Positions 49,549 through 58,124 of a stretch of DNA of 64,000 bases are shown in pieces. Positions within the stretch are counted from its first letter, which is position 1. Each line of letters opens with the position of its first letter. Position numbers and translations under genes: made by a program. The stretch comes from an uncultured Anaerococcus sp. GTDB lineage: Bacteria; Bacillota; Clostridia; Tissierellales; Peptoniphilaceae. The stretch spans positions 88,052 to 152,051 of the forward strand of contig NZ_CALTTY010000002.1 in the NCBI RefSeq assembly GCF_943912385.1, in the 5' to 3' direction. The notes below the pieces were generated by a model, which had not been told where the DNA came from, did no database searches, and worked only from the letters and a program-made list of their open reading frames with translations.

Positions 49549-49833
49549 TTAACCTTCTACAACTGCCAGGATGTCATCGTACTTAACAACTATAAATTCA
49601 CTTTCGTCAAGTTTTACATCTGTACCAGTATATTGGGAATAAATGACCTTATCGCCAACTTTTAGCGAATCTTTTTTCTTATCGTCATTTTCTATATCTG
49701 CACTGATAGCAACAACTTCAGCGTATTGTGGTGCCTCTTGAGCACTTTCTGGAAGGACTATTCCAGAAGCTGTAGTTTTTTCTGCTTCAGCTTTTTTTAT
49801 TACGATCCTATCTCCTATTGGTTTTAAGTTCAT
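49549..49833 (-). CDS. groES: 10-kDa co-chaperonin GroES
   Basis: The 94-residue co-chaperonin starts at 49833 (MNLKPIGDRIVIKKAEAEK), where CAGGAGGAAA gives an ideal ribosome site; the longer frame to 49893 runs through the CIRCE element. The mobile loop is KTTASGIVLPESAQEAPQYA, and the C-terminus ends IVVKYDDILAVVEG. It is the first gene of groESL and is probably under HrcA control through CIRCE. Confidence 0.97.
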   Translation of the reverse strand: MNLKPIGDRIVIKKAEAEKTTASGIVLPESAQEAPQYAEVVAISADIENDDKKKDSLKVGDKVIYSQYTGTDVKLDESEFIVVKYDDILAVVEG

Positions 49834-49879
49834 ATTATTTCCTCCTGTGAAAATAAAATAATGATAGCTTTTATTCTCG

Positions 49880-49906
49880 TTAGCAGTCGACATATCCGAG
49901 TGCTAA
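49880..49906. promoter_or_regulatory. CIRCE operator of groESL
   Basis: TTAGCAGTC-N9-GAGTGCTAA differs from the CIRCE consensus (TTAGCACTC-N9-GAGTGCTAA) by one base. It lies 47 bp upstream of groES. Known: HrcA binds CIRCE; hrcA is not in the window. Confidence 0.95.
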
Positions 49907-49963
49907 CTTCTAATAATAGTATACTTAGATGTTTTTTTATTTCAAGTCAAGGATTTAAAATAT

Positions 49964-51187
49964 TTAATTTCCCATGTAAAAGGCGATTTTCTCAACAAGT
50001 TTGACCACGTCTTCTTTATTAGTTGAGCAAAGGGCTATCCTAATTCCCTTATCTGATGGGATGGTGTAGATATATTCCTTTTCTAGTTTTTCAGTAATCT
50101 CAAAGGCCCTCTCTGTAGGAACAAAGGCAAAAAATCCACCAAAGTATGGGATGGTTTCAAGCTTGTGTTTTTTAGCTTCGTCTACAAAAACACGAGCCCT
50201 TTCTTCTAGCATATTTTTAAGCTTATTAAGTTCCCTATCATACTCTTCTCTTCCCCCATTTTTTGCCAAATCTACCAAGATATGCTGGGGAGCATGGACT
50301 CCGTTTGACCAGTTGACCCTGGCAGAAGTTGCCATGGCTTCTTTATAGTCTTCTATGACTTCCTTAGAGCTTGATATACCAATAGCTGCTCCGCTCCTTA
50401 GCCCATAGGCTGTATAGGCCTTAGACATAGAAAAGGCCACTAAGACGAAGAGATTTTCTGGTAGGTTTGAAAATTTCCTAAAAAATTTCTTTTGCTCTCC
50501 ATCACCTGCAAATTCAAGATAGGCAACATCGACAATTAGGGTAAGCTTCTTGCCCTTAGATACAGCTTCTTTGGATATTTCTATCACTTTATCCCACTCA
50601 TCATCAGATAAGGAGTAGCCGGTAGGGTTATTACCTGGGGAATTTATTATAGAAACTAGACGGTCATGGTCTTTAAGAGCCTCGTCTTGGCAGGCCTTGT
50701 AAGCATTAATATCAAACTTAAAATCATCAGTAAAGAAATTATAAGTCCTAAAATCCCTATCAAACTCAACACACATCTTCCTATAAGGTGACCAGAAATA
50801 ATCATGGCAGATAACAGGATCACCCACACCTAAAAAGGAAAAAATCCCATTTCTAATAGCCCCTGTCCCCCCAGGAGTTGCTATAGCCTCTATATAGGAA
50901 TCTGGCCTATAAGGACCAAAACAAAGGTCAATTACCGTATCCCTATAGTCTTTCTCTCCTTCTATAGGAGCATAAGATGCTATAAGGGACCTGTCCATAG
51001 TTTCAAGCCTAGTATAAAAAGAATTAAGGGCTATGATATTTCCCTCATCATCAGCCAGAGTACCCAGTACTGCATTGATTACATTTTCCTTGCCCACTTC
51101 TTTCTGGGCTTTTTTTACCTTAGCATTTATTGAAAAAGCGAGATCCGGACCTGGTGCAGCCCCCGCCTTTTTTATAGTCATTGTCAT
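49964..51187 (-). CDS. Class I/II PLP-dependent aminotransferase
   Basis: The 407-residue fold-type I enzyme has the PLP lysine in AFSMSKAYTAYGLRSGAAIG, the NNPTGY loop (SPGNNPTGYSLSDDEW), and a C-terminal arginine in GIRIALCSTN for the substrate carboxylate. It resembles aromatic/aspartate-type aminotransferases of clostridia, with an unusually long N-terminal arm (KKAGAAPGPDLAFSINAKVK). AAGGAGG precedes the ATG. No pathway genes are nearby, so the amino donor is unknown. Confidence 0.85.
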   Translation of the reverse strand: MTMTIKKAGAAPGPDLAFSINAKVKKAQKEVGKENVINAVLGTLADDEGNIIALNSFYTRLETMDRSLIASYAPIEGEKDYRDTVIDLCFGPYRPDSYIEAIATPGGTGAIRNGIFSFLGVGDPVICHDYFWSPYRKMCVEFDRDFRTYNFFTDDFKFDINAYKACQDEALKDHDRLVSIINSPGNNPTGYSLSDDEWDKVIEISKEAVSKGKKLTLIVDVAYLEFAGDGEQKKFFRKFSNLPENLFVLVAFSMSKAYTAYGLRSGAAIGISSSKEVIEDYKEAMATSARVNWSNGVHAPQHILVDLAKNGGREEYDRELNKLKNMLEERARVFVDEAKKHKLETIPYFGGFFAFVPTERAFEITEKLEKEYIYTIPSDKGIRIALCSTNKEDVVKLVEKIAFYMGN

Positions 51188-51293
51188 AATATCCTCCTTA
51201 TTAAGGTCTACCTATACTATACCGAATTTATCCATCATTTACTTGGGTTTTTGGGATGTTTTGGGTAATAATAATAAAAGGAGATAAATATAC

Positions 51294-51731
51294 ATGACAA
51301 AATACAATAAAGATGAATTAAAAAAAAGATTAACTGATATCCAGTACCAAGTCACCCAGGAAGAAGGTACAGAAATGCCTTATTCTTCAGAATATGATGA
51401 TTTTTATGAAGATGGGATCTATGTTGACATAGTATCAGGCGAAGCTCTTTTCTCATCTAGAGACAAGTACGATGCAGGTTGTGGATGGCCATCTTTCACG
51501 AGGCCCATCGACGGCACTGACCTTACAGAAAAAGACGACTTTAAGTTAAGTAGAAAAAGAACTGAAGTCAGAAGCAAGGAGGCAGACAGCCACCTGGGCC
51601 ATGTCTTCCCAGATGGACCTAAAGAAGCTACTGGTCTTAGATACTGCATAAATGGAGCATCCCTCCGCTTTATCCCAAAAGATAAGCTCGAAGAAGAAGG
51701 CTACGGAAAGTTTCTTTCCCTTTTCGAATAA
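51294..51731 (+). CDS. msrB: Peptide-methionine (R)-S-oxide reductase MsrB
   Basis: MsrB repairs oxidised methionine in proteins. The 145-residue enzyme has AGCGWPSFTRPI, ADSHLGHVFPDGP, and the catalytic cysteine in LRYCINGASLRFIP. The two CxxC zinc pairs of many MsrB proteins are missing (SGEALFSS and RSKEADSHLGH instead), which places it in the zinc-free group. AAAGGAGA lies upstream of the ATG. It is a single-gene unit ending at a strong terminator. Confidence 0.95.
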   Translation: MTKYNKDELKKRLTDIQYQVTQEEGTEMPYSSEYDDFYEDGIYVDIVSGEALFSSRDKYDAGCGWPSFTRPIDGTDLTEKDDFKLSRKRTEVRSKEADSHLGHVFPDGPKEATGLRYCINGASLRFIPKDKLEEEGYGKFLSLFE

Positions 51732-51747
51732 ATTTAACTAAAAATAC

Positions 51748-51789
51748 TATCCACCCCAGGACCTTAAAAATCCTGGGGTGGATTTTTTT
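51748..51789 (+). terminator. Terminator of msrB
   Basis: ATCCACCCCAGG / CCTGGGGTGGAT perfect 12-bp stem followed by TTTTTTT. Confidence 0.93.
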
Positions 51790-51921
51790 CTTTTAAGAAC
51801 TTCCTCCTATATATATAAATAAGCTATTATATTTTTTTATAATTTTTCTAAAATAATTTCGGGACATTTGACCGATTTTTTCTACTTATTAATAGGCGCC
51901 AATAAAAATAAAGGAGTAAAT

Positions 51922-52137
51922 ATGAAAATTAAACTTAAATACCAAATTATTGATGCAGAAGGAATCAACAGAAAAACTTATACCAAGACCTTTGCTATGG
52001 TGAATGAATCTGCAACCAAGGAAGACTTCCAAAGCTTTGCTGAAAGCTATCTTAGCCTAGTTGAAGACAATGGCCAAAATCTAGACTATCAAATAATAAA
52101 GACCAACGAAGAAGAAATTACAAGCGCAAGCCTATAA
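51922..52137 (+). CDS. DUF1659-type small protein
   Basis: The 71-residue protein (MKIKLKYQIIDAEGINRKTY...) starts at 51922 with AAGGAG; an in-frame ATG at 51868 has no ribosome site. The sequence pattern of a short beta strand, TYTKTFAMVNESATKEDF and a C-terminal helix/strand resembles DUF1659 proteins, which regularly precede DUF2922 genes in Firmicutes. Their role is unknown. It is followed 17 bp later by the DUF2922 gene. Confidence 0.75.
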   Translation: MKIKLKYQIIDAEGINRKTYTKTFAMVNESATKEDFQSFAESYLSLVEDNGQNLDYQIIKTNEEEITSASL

Positions 52138-52154
52138 GAAGAAAGGACTAATAT

Positions 52155-52397
52155 ATGGAAAAAATAACAAACAAAAAACTAAAACTATACTTTAAAGATA
52201 ATGCAAATGCCCAAAGGACTATCTCCATCGACTATCCAAGGGACATCTACGATGATGAAGAGATAAAACTTGCCATGGATAAGATTATATCTTCAAATGT
52301 CCTTGAAACAAAAACAGGACCAATAGTAACAAAGGCAAGCGCTGAAGTAGAAACTATAGAAAAATCTCCATTTAACCTAAATACTGCCGAAGCCTAG
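52155..52397 (+). CDS. DUF2922-type small protein
   Basis: The 80-residue protein (ITNKKLKLYFKDNANAQRTI...) fits DUF2922: an N-terminal strand-rich half, IKLAMDKIISSNVL, then KTGPIVTKASAEVET. GAAAGGA lies upstream of the ATG. With the DUF1659 gene it forms a two-gene unit closed by an extremely long perfect terminator hairpin. Function is not known to me; a sigma factor gene follows 250 bp downstream. Confidence 0.75.
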   Translation: MEKITNKKLKLYFKDNANAQRTISIDYPRDIYDDEEIKLAMDKIISSNVLETKTGPIVTKASAEVETIEKSPFNLNTAEA

Positions 52398-52400
52398 GAT

Positions 52401-52452
52401 ATAGACATAAAAAAGACGAGGAAATCAAATCCTCGTCTTTTTTTATGTCTAT
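52401..52452. terminator. Long terminator of the DUF1659-DUF2922 unit
   Basis: A 52-bp palindrome: ATAGACATAAAAAAGACGAG-type arms of about 22 bp pair perfectly around AATCAAA, with a T-run inside. The following 52453-52645 holds only AT-rich promoter-like DNA. Confidence 0.9.
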
Positions 52453-52657
52453 ATCAAGTTTATAATAAAACCAATATTCTAACTTATCTTCTCTTTTAAA
52501 ATCAATCTAGATAAAATTCTTTTAAAGTCTATTTTTTATATTTTATGGACTTTTAATGAGAATCTTTGTTTTCTTACTGCACTTTATATGATTAAACATT
52601 TCTTACTAAATAGGCTATTATAGAGTCAATCCCGGGATAATAATTTTGAAAGAAGGA

Positions 52658-53167
52658 ATGAAATTGATTGATATAAAAAATGCTGATAAGATTACTGAGG
52701 CTTATATGCCTCTTATATATGCTACTGTTAAAAGGTTTAGTGCCTTTGAAAAGAAAGAGGCTATTGATGAGGCTAGGATGGTATTGATTGAGGCGATTTT
52801 ATCCTATAATGAAGATAAAGGAAGCTTTGGAAATTACCTAAAGCACAGGCTAAATTACTACTTCTGGGACAAGGCCAAAAAACCCTTAGACCTCTCTATC
52901 GGCCAGGAAAATCAAGACGGAATAAGCCTTGCTGATAGGCTTGAGGCTGGTATTGATATAGAAGATGATTTTTTTACCAAGGAAGGCTACAAGGACCTCT
53001 ATGCTAATATTAATAAGCTTGACAAGAAGGACGTTGCGATTATAAAGATGAAGTATTGGAAGGATATGACTGATAAAGAAATAGGAAGAGCCCTTAATCT
53101 ATCTCCTAAAACCATCAGAAACAGACACTCCATGGCTCTTAAAGACCTAAGGAGGATGATGGAGTAA
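52658..53167 (+). CDS. Small sigma-70-family RNA polymerase sigma factor
   Basis: The ~169-residue protein has a region-2-like helix set (YMPLIYATVKRF and DEARMVLIEAILSYNEDKGSF) and a region-4 helix-turn-helix (KDVAIIKMKYWKDMTDKEIG then LNLSPKTIRNRHSMALKDLR). There is no full region 1 or 3, as in minimal clostridial sigma factors. The start is uncertain: the ATG at 52658 sits too close to AGAAGG, whereas an in-frame TTG at 52664 has ideal spacing and a TTG at 52646 has none. Targets are unknown; the DUF1659/DUF2922 unit is its nearest neighbour. Confidence 0.8.
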   Translation: MKLIDIKNADKITEAYMPLIYATVKRFSAFEKKEAIDEARMVLIEAILSYNEDKGSFGNYLKHRLNYYFWDKAKKPLDLSIGQENQDGISLADRLEAGIDIEDDFFTKEGYKDLYANINKLDKKDVAIIKMKYWKDMTDKEIGRALNLSPKTIRNRHSMALKDLRRMME

Positions 53168-53259
53168 GGAGGAGGTGAGGTCTCTGTAATTTACTTTGTA
53201 GGAGTTTTGTATTTGCACCGGGGTGTGGTTAATAGAGATCTTTCTTATATATGTATTAA

Positions 53260-53305
53260 CGGAGTAATTACGGAACCTTATATGTACTGAACTATAGAGG
53301 TCTCT
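53260..53305 (+). repeat. Partial third copy of the R1/R2 repeat
   Basis: CGGAGTAATTACGGAACCTT through ATAGAGGTCTCTC parallels R1 (CGGAGCATTTACCGAACCTT ... ATAGAGATTTCTC) in the same orientation, but the left half is missing. Confidence 0.65.
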
Positions 53306-53400
53306 CGGCTACGCTCGAGACGGGGGGTGGTAGGATAAGACGATTGTTTTTTAACATTGGGATAGAATTTCAAACACGTAGGGCTTCATGCGAAAGCATC

Positions 53401-53444
53401 AGTCCTTCCATCAATTTGATTTCATCAAATTGGGATAGGGCTTC
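53401..53444 (+). repeat. 44-bp hairpin element, copy 2
   Basis: Same outer sequence as copy 1; inner stem TTGA / TCAA with loop TTTCA. Confidence 0.88.
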
Positions 53445-53499
53445 ATACTAAAGCCTGCAACAACCTTACCTTACCTTTAACTAAAATACCATCTACTCT

Positions 53500-53677
53500 C
53501 CCCCATTTCGAATGAATATGAGAAATCTCTATCGTTTTCTATGTAAGAGGTTCTGTAGGTGCTCCGGTATTATTTTTGGAAGCTTATTATCTTTACAAAA
53601 TACCGGAGTATGTAGCAAATTATCCTATAAGGATAACTTTTGAGGCCTCTCCGTGCGTTCGTTTCACTCACTTAGTC
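53500..53677 (-). repeat. Intergenic repeat R2 (~178 bp), inverted copy of R1
   Basis: The reverse complement of R1, with small differences throughout, consistent with old divergence. The centre holds CTCCGGTATT / AATACCGGAG, a perfect 10-bp inverted repeat around a ~32-nt loop. Confidence 0.85.
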
Positions 53678-53688
53678 TACTCTGTATC

Positions 53689-53732
53689 AGTCCTTCCATC
53701 AATTTGTTTTCATCAAATTGGGATAGGGCTTC
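53689..53732 (+). repeat. 44-bp hairpin element, copy 3
   Basis: One base from copy 2 (TTGT instead of TTGA in the inner stem), 11 bp beyond R2. Confidence 0.88.
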
Positions 53733-53875
53733 AGACGCGGGGGGTGTTGGATCCATGCGTTCGATTCGCTCTCTTAGTCGAGGGGTGGTGGTACGTAAGC
53801 TTACTTAGCTGAGGGTTTGATGTCGGTAAGCTCACTTAATGAAGTGGGTTTGATTATAGCCTTGATTTTGCCCAT

Positions 53876-53903
53876 AGAAAAACTCCCTTGCCGGGAGTTT
53901 TTC
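53876..53903. terminator. Terminator of the Ugp-like importer operon
   Basis: AAAAACTCCC / GGGAGTTTTT stem with loop TTGCC and T-runs on both sides, 18 bp past the binding-protein stop. Confidence 0.85.
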
Positions 53904-53920
53904 GTGTTTCTTCGTTCTTT

Positions 53921-55234
53921 TTAGTTTTCAAAATCACTTTCAAATTGTGCTTTGAAGGCTTCCATTTCAGCTTCTACATCGCTGTCTGGATTTGATAGGA
54001 TTTCTTCTAGTTTGCTTGCCACATCGTTGTAGGCTTGTTGGCTGCCTGGAACTAGTGGTCTTGAGAATAATTTTTCACTTGCTTGATCTAGGATTTTTGG
54101 GATTTCTGATTCAGCATTTTTGTAGTCTTCATCTTCTACAGCTGTTTTCCTAGCTGGCATGTATCCTGTTTCTAGACCAAATTTGATTTGGGCATCCTTG
54201 CCTGAGACGTATTTTAAAAACCTAAATGCTGCGTCTTTTTCTTCATCGCTTGCCCCGTCAAACATATAGATATTTGTACCTTGTTGGACTGCTTCGGCTG
54301 CTGGGTAGGCTTGGGCTGCGTATTTAAACTTACCTTCTACACCTTCTTTAACATAAACTTCACCAGCGTTTGATCCGATGTAGCCTGCTAGTTGCTCGTT
54401 GGCAAATGGTCCTGATAGGTATTGGTCAGTACCAGCTATTCTGAAGTATCCTTCCTTGATACCATCTAGGTAATAATTTACTGCTTCGATTGATTCTGGG
54501 CTTGTAACATCAAGGTCTGGTCCAAATTCTATGCCCTTGTTTTTAAGGTAGGCTACGTAGAAGTTTGATAGGGAGTCCCAACCAAAAGCAGGGATGTCTT
54601 TTTCTTCCTTGATTTTTTTGGCTGCTTCTTTTAGCTCTTCGAAGTTTGTTGGGTTTTCAAGTTCAAGTTCATCAAAGAGGTCCTGGTTGTACCATAATAC
54701 TTCTGTTGACTTGTTAAATGGTATACCAATAATCTTGCCGTCTTGTTCGATTTCATCTCTCACACCTGGGAAGATGTCTTCATAATCTTCAATACCATCT
54801 TCTCCATTTACCTTCTCTGTTAGGTCAGTTACCATGCCAGCTTCACTAAATTGTAGCATCCAGTCTGGGTAGGCTTGGGTGATGGTTGGTAAATCTTTTG
54901 GTGATTGCATGGTTGCAACTAGGATTTGGTTTAAATCACCATAGCCGCCTTGGTGTTGGAGGGTTATTTTAACATCTGAGTTTTCCTCTTCAAAGTCTTT
55001 TACTAGGCCTTCTAGAGCTTCTCCTTGGCCACCGCCCATGGCATGCCAGAATACTACTTCTGTTTGCCCTTCTTTGGCAGGTTCTTCTTCCTTGGCTTCT
55101 TCTTTGTTTTCTGTTTCTTCAAGCTTGGTCTCTTCCTTTGTTTCTCCTTCAGTATTGCCAGCATCATTTCCACAAGCTGAAAATACTCCTAGAGAAAGGA
55201 CTAGCGCCATAAGTAGGCTTAATTTTTTCTTCAT
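53921..55234 (-). CDS. Extracellular solute-binding lipoprotein (UgpB-like)
   Basis: The 437-residue protein starts at 55234 (GGGGAAG ribosome site) with a lipoprotein signal: MKKKLSLLMALVLSLGVFSA then C20 as the lipidated cysteine. An acidic Glu/Lys linker follows (about 21-55), then the binding-protein fold (VVFWHAMGGGQGEALEGLVK, TITQAYPDWMLQF, ending KLEEILSNPDSDVEAEMEAF). This is family 1 of solute-binding proteins, closest in pattern to UgpB, which takes glycerol-3-phosphate or glycerophosphodiesters; sugars are also possible. It is the last gene of the importer operon. Confidence 0.88.
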   Translation of the reverse strand: MKKKLSLLMALVLSLGVFSACGNDAGNTEGETKEETKLEETENKEEAKEEEPAKEGQTEVVFWHAMGGGQGEALEGLVKDFEEENSDVKITLQHQGGYGDLNQILVATMQSPKDLPTITQAYPDWMLQFSEAGMVTDLTEKVNGEDGIEDYEDIFPGVRDEIEQDGKIIGIPFNKSTEVLWYNQDLFDELELENPTNFEELKEAAKKIKEEKDIPAFGWDSLSNFYVAYLKNKGIEFGPDLDVTSPESIEAVNYYLDGIKEGYFRIAGTDQYLSGPFANEQLAGYIGSNAGEVYVKEGVEGKFKYAAQAYPAAEAVQQGTNIYMFDGASDEEKDAAFRFLKYVSGKDAQIKFGLETGYMPARKTAVEDEDYKNAESEIPKILDQASEKLFSRPLVPGSQQAYNDVASKLEEILSNPDSDVEAEMEAFKAQFESDFEN

Positions 55235-55334
55235 TTCTTCCCCTTTATAAAAAATTTTCCCAAAGTTTGTTTTAAGCAAACTTAATTATCTTACATTAAT
55301 TATATACCCTTAATGACCTTATTATTCAATCTTC

Positions 55335-56153
55335 TTATCCTTTTATTCCTCCAAATGATACTCCCCTTAGGATCTGCTTCCTAAAGATAAAATAAAGGAT
55401 TAGAATTGGCATGATTGTAATGGTTGATGCTGCCATTTGAAGGTGGATTAGTTGGCCTGCTTCTGTCGCAAAGGCTGATAGACCATTTGATATAAGCCTC
55501 ATATCCTTGGTGTTTGTAACAAGGATTGGCCATAAAAATGAGTTCCAACCTGTAATAAAGTTTAATAGTCCAATGGTAAATAGGTTTTGCTTACACATGG
55601 GAATCATAACTCGCTTTATAAATTCAAAGTCGCTTGCCCCGTCGACTTTGGCCACATTGTAAAATTCTTTTGGTACAGATTTTAAAAATTCCTTTAGGTA
55701 GAATATATAAAATACTGAAGCCATGAAGGGAATTATTAGGGCTATATAAGTATCTAAAAGCCCGAGCTTGGCTATGGTTGAGTAATTCGTAAAGATAATT
55801 ATCTCAAAAGGCACCATTAGTAGGGCCAGCATAAAGTTTTGGAGGATATTTTTCCCTTTAAAGTTCATGAAATTTAGGGCGAAGGCTGCAAGGACTGTTG
55901 TTAGTAAGGTCCCCAGAGTGTTTACTAGGGATACAAATACAGTATTTACAAAATACCTAGCAAAGGGAGCTGCCTTCATTGCTTCCCTAAAGTTTGCTAT
56001 TTGTGGTACGGCTGGTAATAATTTTGGTGGTATGGATGTGACTTCCCCAAAGCTCATCAGGGCAGATGAGATCATATAGAGAAAGGGAAATAGGGTTATG
56101 GCTGCCATTATTAATATAAAGATGAAGGATATACCTTTTAATACTTTTTTCAT
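55335..56153 (-). CDS. ABC importer permease (UgpE/MalG type)
   Basis: The 272-residue permease has six membrane segments and the EAA loop EFYNVAKVDGASDFEFIKRV near residue 185, which contacts the ATPase. The C-terminus RKQILRGVSFGGIKG is typical of MalG-type permeases. It lies 3 bp after the first permease gene and 100 bp before the binding protein gene. Confidence 0.92.
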   Translation of the reverse strand: MKKVLKGISFIFILIMAAITLFPFLYMISSALMSFGEVTSIPPKLLPAVPQIANFREAMKAAPFARYFVNTVFVSLVNTLGTLLTTVLAAFALNFMNFKGKNILQNFMLALLMVPFEIIIFTNYSTIAKLGLLDTYIALIIPFMASVFYIFYLKEFLKSVPKEFYNVAKVDGASDFEFIKRVMIPMCKQNLFTIGLLNFITGWNSFLWPILVTNTKDMRLISNGLSAFATEAGQLIHLQMAASTITIMPILILYFIFRKQILRGVSFGGIKG

Positions 56154-56156
56154 CTC

Positions 56157-57041
56157 CTACCTCGCAATCTTTCTTATGATTTTCCTTTGGATGAAGGTCA
56201 GTACCAATAGAAATAGGAACAAGATTACTGCAGCTGCCATTGCATGACCGTAGCGGTATTCTACGTAGAATTTCTTGTAGATATAAAATACTGCTGTAAT
56301 TAGTCTGTTTCCAACCCCTGCCTTTCCGTTAAACAGGGCAAAGATTTGGTTGTATACCTTAAAGCTAGAAATAAAGCTTGTTAAAAATAAAAAGGTAATA
56401 ATATTTGTAAGTTGTGGGAGGGTTATTTTTTTAAATTGCTCCCAGCTTGATGCACCAAAGGTGTCTGCTATCTTATAATAGGATTCGTCTATGCCTCTTA
56501 GACCTGATAAGATTACTATGATATTAAAGGCTAGACCATTCCATACCCCGAATATTATAGCTGCTAGCATATTGTTATCAGGATTGTTTAAAAATTCTAT
56601 AGGCCCTACTCCTATAAATGATAGAAGGTGGTTTATAAAACCGTATTGGCCGTTAAATAAATACCTAAATACAATACCCACAGCGATTACACTTGTTAGA
56701 TAAGGTATGAAAAATATAGTTTCAAAAAACTTATGGCCGACTATCTTATCGTTTAAGATTAAGGCTATAAACATTGAAATTATAATCGATAGGGGGACTA
56801 CTGTTATCGAATAAATCAGGGTGTTTTTCATGGCTAACCTAAATAATTTATCATTTAGGACTGCTGGAAAGTTTGAAAGTCCTACAAATTCTGGATTTAA
56901 GATATTGTTGCTATGTAGAGCCATGTAAAAGGTCCTGATTAGAGGATATACATTAAATATTATTATAAAAACCAAGGCAGGAAGTAAAAACAGGTAAGCC
57001 CTATTAGTAGATTCTGCCCTGTAGGTCATTTTCTTTTTCAT
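56157..57041 (-). CDS. ABC importer permease (UgpA/MalF type)
   Basis: The 294-residue permease begins AYLFLLPALVFIIIFNVYPL, typical of UgpA-type proteins, and has the EAA loop DESYYKIADTFGASSWEQFK near 200. It overlaps the ATPase gene by one base. With the MalG-type partner it forms the membrane channel of the importer. Confidence 0.92.
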   Translation of the reverse strand: MKKKMTYRAESTNRAYLFLLPALVFIIIFNVYPLIRTFYMALHSNNILNPEFVGLSNFPAVLNDKLFRLAMKNTLIYSITVVPLSIIISMFIALILNDKIVGHKFFETIFFIPYLTSVIAVGIVFRYLFNGQYGFINHLLSFIGVGPIEFLNNPDNNMLAAIIFGVWNGLAFNIIVILSGLRGIDESYYKIADTFGASSWEQFKKITLPQLTNIITFLFLTSFISSFKVYNQIFALFNGKAGVGNRLITAVFYIYKKFYVEYRYGHAMAAAVILFLFLLVLTFIQRKIIRKIAR

Positions 57042-58111
57042 TAGTAGACCCTTTCTCCGTCTTCTGTAAAGAGATAAATCGCTGTGTGGTCAACTACCAC
57101 CCTAATCCTATCCCCTAGTTTTATATCAAGGCTAGAATCAACTACCATTCTTGAAGCCTGGTTATTTAGGTTAAAGTGTAAGATCATATACCTTCCTATC
57201 ATCTCACGAGACTTGACAGTGATTTCTAAATCTCCTTCTGGGTCTAGCTTAAAGTGTTCTGGCCTGATACCAACCTTATAAGATGAAGCTATAAGGTCTG
57301 TTTTTTTTCTTTCTTCAACTAGCCTTTCTTTTTTGATAAGAAGGTCACCACCTACAAAGTCTCCCTCTCTATTTTCTACATAGTAGATATTTATAATAGG
57401 GTTACCGATGAATTTTGCCACAAAGAGATTGGCTGGTTCTAGGTAGAGGTTTTGTGGGATGTCAAATTGCTGGATGACTCCCTTGTCCATTAGAGCTATA
57501 TAGTCGCTTATGGATAGGGCCTCTTCCTGGTCGTGGGTTACAAAAATTGTGGTAACACCGACAGATTTTACTATATTTCTAATCTCTTCCCTGATAGATA
57601 GCCTGAGTCTTGCATCAAGGTTTGACAGAGGCTCGTCTAATAAGAGGGTCTTTGGGTTTTTAACCAAGGCTCTTGCTATAGCCACCCTTTGCTGCTGGCC
57701 CCCTGATATTTGCTTGGGCTTTTTGTCCTTGATATCAGTGATATAAGTAAGCTTCATGTATTTTTCAGCAGTTTTAATTGCCTCGTCTTTTTTTTTCTTA
57801 TTTTCTCCAACTGTTAATGGAAAAATTATATTTTCAAGCACTGTCATGTGTGGATATAGGGCGTAATTTTGGAAAACCATACCTATGTCACGGTCCTTGG
57901 GGTGCTTATTTACTATAGACTCACCGTCAAATAATATATCCCCCTCAGTTGGGTCAAGAATGCCGGCGATGATATTTAAGATTGTAGACTTTCCACAGCC
58001 ACTGGGTCCGAGAAGAGTCACCAGGGCACCGTCCTTGATATCTAGGTTAATTGATTTTAAAGCCTCATAACCATTGCCATAAATTTTCTTTAAGTTTTTG
58101 ATATTAATCAT
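57041..58111 (-). CDS. ABC importer ATPase (UgpC/MsmX type)
   Basis: The 356-residue ATPase has Walker A LLGPSGCGKSTILNIIAG, signature QISGGQQQRVAIARAL, Walker B TLLLDEPLSNLDARLR and switch H in FVTHDQEEALS. A C-terminal OB/TOBE domain (GIRPEHFKLDPEGDLEITVK) is the regulatory part seen in UgpC/MalK. Unlike shared MsmX ATPases it is encoded with its own permeases. A small membrane protein gene precedes it by 13 bp. Confidence 0.94.
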   Translation of the reverse strand: MINIKNLKKIYGNGYEALKSINLDIKDGALVTLLGPSGCGKSTILNIIAGILDPTEGDILFDGESIVNKHPKDRDIGMVFQNYALYPHMTVLENIIFPLTVGENKKKKDEAIKTAEKYMKLTYITDIKDKKPKQISGGQQQRVAIARALVKNPKTLLLDEPLSNLDARLRLSIREEIRNIVKSVGVTTIFVTHDQEEALSISDYIALMDKGVIQQFDIPQNLYLEPANLFVAKFIGNPIINIYYVENREGDFVGGDLLIKKERLVEERKKTDLIASSYKVGIRPEHFKLDPEGDLEITVKSREMIGRYMILHFNLNNQASRMVVDSSLDIKLGDRIRVVVDHTAIYLFTEDGERVY

Positions 58112-58124
58112 GAATTCCTCTTTT

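Larger units (their letters stand above)
53168..53920. other. Gene-free repeat-rich region between sigma factor and the Ugp-like importer
   Basis: This 753-bp stretch contains a partial repeat (53260-53305), a palindrome with CTCTCGGCTACGCTCGAGA (near 53300), two hairpin elements (53401-53444, 53689-53732), repeat R2 (53500-53677) and a terminator (53876-53903). An open frame through R2 and the third hairpin element is a translation of the repeats and I do not accept it as a gene. Confidence 0.75.

Noticed and set aside
47840..53732. CRISPR array
   Set aside because: Only three 44-bp copies, widely and irregularly spaced with no uniform spacers and no cas genes; they are hairpin elements.
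53576..53812. Plus-strand open frame through R2 and hairpin element 3
   Set aside because: It crosses two unrelated repeat types, and the protein has no fold-like composition.
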